Positions 60,850-64,000 of a DNA stretch of 64,000 nt are shown here, in pieces; position 1 is the stretch's first letter, and every line of letters starts with the position of its first letter. The stretch is from assembly GCF_052065755.1 (NCBI RefSeq), contig NZ_JBQHTK010000003.1, forward strand, positions 62,001 through 126,000, in the 5' to 3' direction. Below the pieces are notes generated by a model. It ran no database searches. It saw only the letters and a list, made by a program, of their open reading frames with translations, and was not told the origin of the DNA. This DNA is from Allocoprococcus sp004560705. GTDB lineage: Bacteria; Bacillota; Clostridia; Lachnospirales; Lachnospiraceae. The position numbers and the translations under genes were made by a program.

Positions 60850-61314
60850 CTACAGCCAGATCTTACCGGTTGTTTCACCGTTGATTACATAATATACAGC
60901 GTAATCTTCCGGTTTGATATAGAGTTCCATGGACTTGATGTCTGATACTTTGTGTTTTGCCTTTGTCCATTCTTTCTTAACTGCCGCAACCATATCTTTC
61001 GTATTTACTTCTTTTTCACCATACTGCAAAACAATTTCTGTCTTGATTTCTTTCTTAGTTGCCTCTTTTCTTGTCTTAGCTGCTGCTTTCTTTACATCTT
61101 TCACAGTCTTCTCTACAGCTTCTTTCACGTCTTCTACCTTCTCTTCTGCCATTTTTACCGCTTCTTCTGCCATAGCTGCTGCAGCTTCTTTTACTTCTTC
61201 TGTCTTAACTTCTACAGCTTCTTTTACTTCTGCTGCATTAACCGGGGCTTTTGCTTCTGCTGCTTTTACATTCTTATCAATTACTGCTTTAGAACGTTTG
61301 CTTACTCTTGCCAT
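60850..61314 (-). CDS. DUF6465 family protein
   Basis: The 154-residue protein has an Ala/Lys/Glu-rich helical N-terminal two thirds (VKEAVEVKTEEVKEAAAAMA, then KAAAKTRKEATKK), predicted as a long charged helix or coiled coil. A compact C-terminal domain follows (IVLQYGEKEVNT, MELYIKPEDYAVYYVINGET). The domain is known only by number and occurs in Lachnospiraceae. The composition recalls histone-like or phasin-like proteins, but no function can be assigned. Confidence 0.85.
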   Translation of the reverse strand: MARVSKRSKAVIDKNVKAAEAKAPVNAAEVKEAVEVKTEEVKEAAAAMAEEAVKMAEEKVEDVKEAVEKTVKDVKKAAAKTRKEATKKEIKTEIVLQYGEKEVNTKDMVAAVKKEWTKAKHKVSDIKSMELYIKPEDYAVYYVINGETTGKIWL

Positions 61315-61410
61315 ATTTAAATATCCTCCTCGATTCTAAGTTACTGCATGTTGCCACATAACAAAGTACAAAAACCGAAAAAATTTTCCTCGGAATTTGC
61401 TTACCGCGAT

Positions 61411-61439
61411 ATTATACCACAGAAATTTCAAAAAGTCAC
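61411..61439 (-). promoter_or_regulatory. Promoter of the DUF6465 gene
   Basis: GTGACT (61439-61434) and TATAAT (61416-61411) with 17 bp between. Confidence 0.65.
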
Positions 61440-61523
61440 ATTGATTCCCAAGATATATTTGACTTTCAGCCTTTTTTAATGTAGAAATTTTTCTCAATTT
61501 TACTGTATTAATTATGCAAATTG

Positions 61524-61532
61524 TGCTATAAT
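61524..61532 (+). promoter_or_regulatory. Extended -10 promoter of the 37-residue gene
   Basis: TGCTATAAT is an extended -10 element about 30 bases before the ATG; no good -35 is present. Confidence 0.6.
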
Positions 61533-61563
61533 ATTTATATTGCAAAGAAAGGAAGGTAACATT

Positions 61564-61677
61564 ATGGTATTATTGGTTGGCATTATCGCAGTTGCAATCA
61601 TCGCAGCTATCGTTACCGCCTGTGTTACTTCAGTAATTGGTGGCATCGCCGGCAGCGAATTGGAAGAAGAAGAATAA
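61564..61677 (+). CDS. Single-span membrane micropeptide, 37 residues
   Basis: The frame begins at the ATG at 61564, well placed after AAAGAAAGGAAGG. It encodes one hydrophobic helix (VLLVGIIAVAIIAAIVTACV), a Gly-rich turn and an acidic end (ELEEEE). A promoter upstream and a terminator right after the stop make it a complete transcription unit. I do not recognise the family. It converges on dnaJ. Confidence 0.75.
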   Translation: MVLLVGIIAVAIIAAIVTACVTSVIGGIAGSELEEEE

Positions 61678-61725
61678 AAATATGCGTTTCATGTGGGATG
61701 TTCACACGAAACGCATATTTTTTAT
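61678..61725. terminator. Bidirectional terminator between the micropeptide gene and dnaJ
   Basis: AAATATGCGTTTC and GAAACGCATATTT arms enclose TGTG/CACA pairs; T runs lie on both strands. Confidence 0.92.
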
Positions 61726-62915
61726 TCTTCCAATTCTTCTAACTTTTCCTTCACCTTATCCATGAAGCCTTTTTTCTTATTCTTTGTTTTTCCTTCGGGT
61801 TCTTCTTCCTGATTCAAAGAATTCCCTGTCAATTCATCAAATTTGCGAAGTGCCTCTTTGGCCTCTGCACTTAATTTTTCCGGTGTCTGAATCACAAGCG
61901 TGACATAATGATCTCCACGTACCTGCGGATTTCTGAGTGAAGGAACACCTTTTCCTTTCAGACGCACTTTCGTATCGGTCTTTGTTCCCGGTTTTATATT
62001 ATAAAGCACATCGCCATCAATCGTCTTAATTCTTACGTCACCACCGAGCGCTGCCTGTGCAAATGTAATCGGTGCTGTTGAAAACAGATGTACATCCTGT
62101 CTCTGGAAAATCGGATGCCGTGAAACAGTAACCTCGACCAAAAGATCTCCTCTCGGACCTCCATTCACCCCAGGTTCTCCCTTTTCGCGAATCCGTACGC
62201 TCTGTCCATTATCAATACCTGCCGGAATAGAAACCTTAATCTTCTTTCGACTGGACGTATATCCTGTTCCGCCACAATCCGGACATTTTTCGCGAATAAC
62301 CTTACCTGTTCCCTGACACTCCGGACAAGTCTGTACATTCTGTACTGTTCCGAAGAACGACTGGGATGTATAGACTACCTGTCCTTTTCCACCGCATCGG
62401 CTGCAGGTTTCCGGACTTGTTCCCGGTTTTGCCCCGGTACCGTTACATTTACTGCACGGATCTTTCAACACAACCTCCAGTTCCTTCTCACAGCCAAACA
62501 CAGCCTCTTCAAATGTAATTCTAACACCTTTTCGAATATTTGCCCCTTTCATAGGACCGGTATTGGCACGGCCTCCTCTTCTGCCTCCGCCAAATAAATC
62601 ACCAAATATATCGCCGAAAATATCGCCGAAATCTGCGCTGTTAAAATCGAATCCTCCGAATCCCCCGGCTCCGCCGGCACCTCCTTCAAAGGCGGCATGT
62701 CCAAACTGGTCATATTGACGACGTTTTTCGGGATCACTCAGTACTGCATATGCTTCAGAGGCTTCTTTAAACTTTTTTTCGGCCTCGGCATCCCCCGGAT
62801 TCATATCCGGATGGTATTTCTTGGCCAAAGCCCGATATGCTTTCTTCAATGTCGCCTCATCCGCATCTTTGGAGACACCAAGGACTTCATAGTAATCTCT
62901 TTTTGATTCTGCCAT
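61722..62915 (-). CDS. dnaJ: Chaperone DnaJ
   Basis: The 397-residue co-chaperone has a complete layout. It begins with a J domain (YHPDMN holding the HPD triad near residue 36) and a Gly/Phe-rich linker. Four zinc-finger repeats of the CXXCXGXG type follow (CSKCNGTG, CSRCGGKG, CPECQGTG, CPDCGGTG), then the substrate-binding barrels. A Lys-rich tail closes it. It delivers clients to DnaK and stimulates its ATPase. It follows dnaK by about 100 bp on the same strand, with a hairpin between. Confidence 0.97.
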   Translation of the reverse strand: MAESKRDYYEVLGVSKDADEATLKKAYRALAKKYHPDMNPGDAEAEKKFKEASEAYAVLSDPEKRRQYDQFGHAAFEGGAGGAGGFGGFDFNSADFGDIFGDIFGDLFGGGRRGGRANTGPMKGANIRKGVRITFEEAVFGCEKELEVVLKDPCSKCNGTGAKPGTSPETCSRCGGKGQVVYTSQSFFGTVQNVQTCPECQGTGKVIREKCPDCGGTGYTSSRKKIKVSIPAGIDNGQSVRIREKGEPGVNGGPRGDLLVEVTVSRHPIFQRQDVHLFSTAPITFAQAALGGDVRIKTIDGDVLYNIKPGTKTDTKVRLKGKGVPSLRNPQVRGDHYVTLVIQTPEKLSAEAKEALRKFDELTGNSLNQEEEPEGKTKNKKKGFMDKVKEKLEELEE

Positions 62916-62960
62916 AACCCTACCTCATCACTTCTACTTTTTCGTATGCATAGCAACAAA

Positions 62961-62990
62961 TCTGCAAGACGGATTTACCCGCCTTGCAGA
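62961..62990 (-). terminator. Hairpin between dnaK and dnaJ
   Basis: TCTGCAAGGCGG pairs with CCGTCTTGCAGA on the minus strand, but only three T follow. It may attenuate dnaJ or act as an mRNA processing or stability element. Confidence 0.65.
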
Positions 62991-63013
62991 AAATAATTTT
63001 GTTAAACAAGAAC

Positions 63014-64000
63014 TTAAACTTCTCTATAATCTCCGTCTACAACGTCATCTCCGTTGTATCCTTCCGGTGCCGGTCCTGCTTCCGGAGCCGGTCCACCCTG
63101 TGCTCCTGCTGCGCCGGCTGCAGCACCAGCCTGCTCATAAACCTTTGTGAACAGCTTCTGTGCACTTTCCATCAGTTTTTCTTTTGCAGCCTTGATCTCA
63201 GCGACCTGAGCATCTGTCATTTCATCGCCTGCTTTTGCAAGCAAATCTTTCAGAGTCTGAACATCAGCTTCTACTGCGCTTCTGTCAGCAGCATCGATCT
63301 TGTCACCAACTTCTTTCATTGCTTTCTCGGTCTGGAATACCATTGCGTCTGCGTCATTCTTGGTGTCAATTGCTTCTTTACGCTTCTTATCCTGTGCTTC
63401 GAACTCAGCAGCTTCTTTTACTGCACGATCGATATCTGCATCGGACATATTAGAACCTGCTGTGATCGTAATATGCTGTTCTTTTCCTGTTCCCAGATCT
63501 TTTGCTGATACATTTACAATACCGTTTGCATCGATATCAAATGTAACTTCGATCTGCGGGATTCCACGCGGTGCCGGCGGAATTCCGTCCAGTCTGAACT
63601 GTCCGAGGGACTTGTTGTCTCTTGCGAACTGTCTTTCACCCTGAACAACGTTGATATCAACTGCTGTCTGGTTATCTGCAGCAGTAGAGAAAATCTGGCT
63701 CTTCTTGGTCGGGATTGTTGTATTTCTCTCGATCAATCTTGTAGCAACACCACCCATTGTCTCGATGGACAGTGACAGCGGAGTTACATCCAGAAGAAGG
63801 ATGTCGCCTGCGCCGGCATCTCCAGCCAGTTTACCGCCCTGAACGGATGCACCAAGGGCTACACACTCATCCGGATTCAGAGATTTGCTCGGTTCTTTGC
63901 CTGTGAGACGTTTTACTTCTTCCTGTACAGCCGGGATACGGGTAGATCCACCTACCAGAAGTACCTGGCCAAGGTCAGACGCTGTGATACCTGCATCAGA
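63014..64000 (-). CDS. dnaK: Chaperone DnaK, C-terminal part
   Basis: The last 329 residues are present; the rest lies beyond the right edge. They cover the end of the ATPase domain (LVGGSTRIPAVQEEV), the linker and substrate-binding domain (DVTPLSLSIETMGG, TTIPTKKSQIFSTA), the helical lid, and a disordered Ala/Gly/Pro-rich tail ending in DVVDGDYREV. The acidic end is typical of bacterial DnaK. It is the ATP-driven Hsp70 of the cytosol, working with DnaJ downstream. Confidence 0.97.
   Translation of the reverse strand, partial: SDAGITASDLGQVLLVGGSTRIPAVQEEVKRLTGKEPSKSLNPDECVALGASVQGGKLAGDAGAGDILLLDVTPLSLSIETMGGVATRLIERNTTIPTKKSQIFSTAADNQTAVDINVVQGERQFARDNKSLGQFRLDGIPPAPRGIPQIEVTFDIDANGIVNVSAKDLGTGKEQHITITAGSNMSDADIDRAVKEAAEFEAQDKKRKEAIDTKNDADAMVFQTEKAMKEVGDKIDAADRSAVEADVQTLKDLLAKAGDEMTDAQVAEIKAAKEKLMESAQKLFTKVYEQAGAAAGAAGAQGGPAPEAGPAPEGYNGDDVVDGDYREV

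Overview
The window looks like a chromosomal segment of a gut Clostridium-relative, most likely family Lachnospiraceae. The evidence is gene content and style: T-box leaders, TTGACA/TATAAT promoters, AGGAGG ribosome binding sites, anaerobic ribonucleotide reductase (nrdDG), a single-chain PurL, DUF1540, DUF6465 and SEC-C small proteins, class III iron alcohol dehydrogenases, and the cysE-cysS-mrnC-rlmB-sigH order of Firmicutes. No phage, plasmid, insertion sequence or CRISPR array is visible. Most of the window is core genome, densely packed, mainly on the minus strand.

Layout. 0-5.6 kb: end of a polysaccharide deacetylase, a MATE pump, an iron alcohol dehydrogenase with a terminator-like hairpin in its leader, a flavin reductase and a CBS-DRTGG pyrophosphatase. 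5.6-12.2 kb: an S1-domain protein, thiazole salvage (thiW-thiM), the dNTP block nrdD-nrdG-dut behind two NrdR boxes, a small Cys-rich protein and an ATC-hydrolase-like gene. 12.2-12.9 kb: the oddest stretch, a strand-skewed noncoding region with a 59-bp tandem repeat carrying G-quadruplex motifs, followed by a 182-bp imperfect palindrome. 12.9-17.4 kb: a tryptophan ABC transporter under a T-box with a TGG specifier, and an AGCS symporter. 17.5-22.6 kb: an unknown gene with a divergent XRE regulator, the folD/fchA one-carbon pair, and metA with an AI-2E family permease.

22.8-31.9 kb: DUF1540, thrS behind a Thr (ACC) T-box that also covers a thioesterase, SEC-C protein, asnA, purA, cardiolipin synthase and small membrane proteins. 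32-37.4 kb: glnS, a second MATE pump, an M42 peptidase, a YczE-like protein and tRNA-Thr. 37.4-44.5 kb: the Cys T-box operon cysE-cysS-mrnC-rlmB-sigH, a GNAT protein, ispF with a Cys-rich tail, and tRNA-Val and tRNA-Met. 44.6-51.9 kb: gdhA, purL, a Lit-like DUF1461 protein and a LysR regulator. 51.9-60.6 kb: a nuclease-helicase fusion, a radical-SAM DNA repair pair behind a LexA box, an Nbp35/Mrp-type ATPase, RidA, a third MATE pump and a YqhD-type alcohol dehydrogenase. 60.8-64 kb: DUF6465, a 37-residue membrane peptide, dnaJ and the C-terminal half of dnaK.

The main theme is amino-acid sensing by T-boxes (Trp, Thr, Cys) linked to uptake, synthesis and tRNA charging. A second theme is nucleotide and one-carbon metabolism. 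The most notable protein-level observation is that FolD appears to have lost both cyclohydrolase catalytic residues while sitting next to a separate cyclohydrolase, FchA. The most notable noncoding observations are the 12.4-12.9 kb repeat and palindrome region, and a 15-base motif that follows three separate hairpins.
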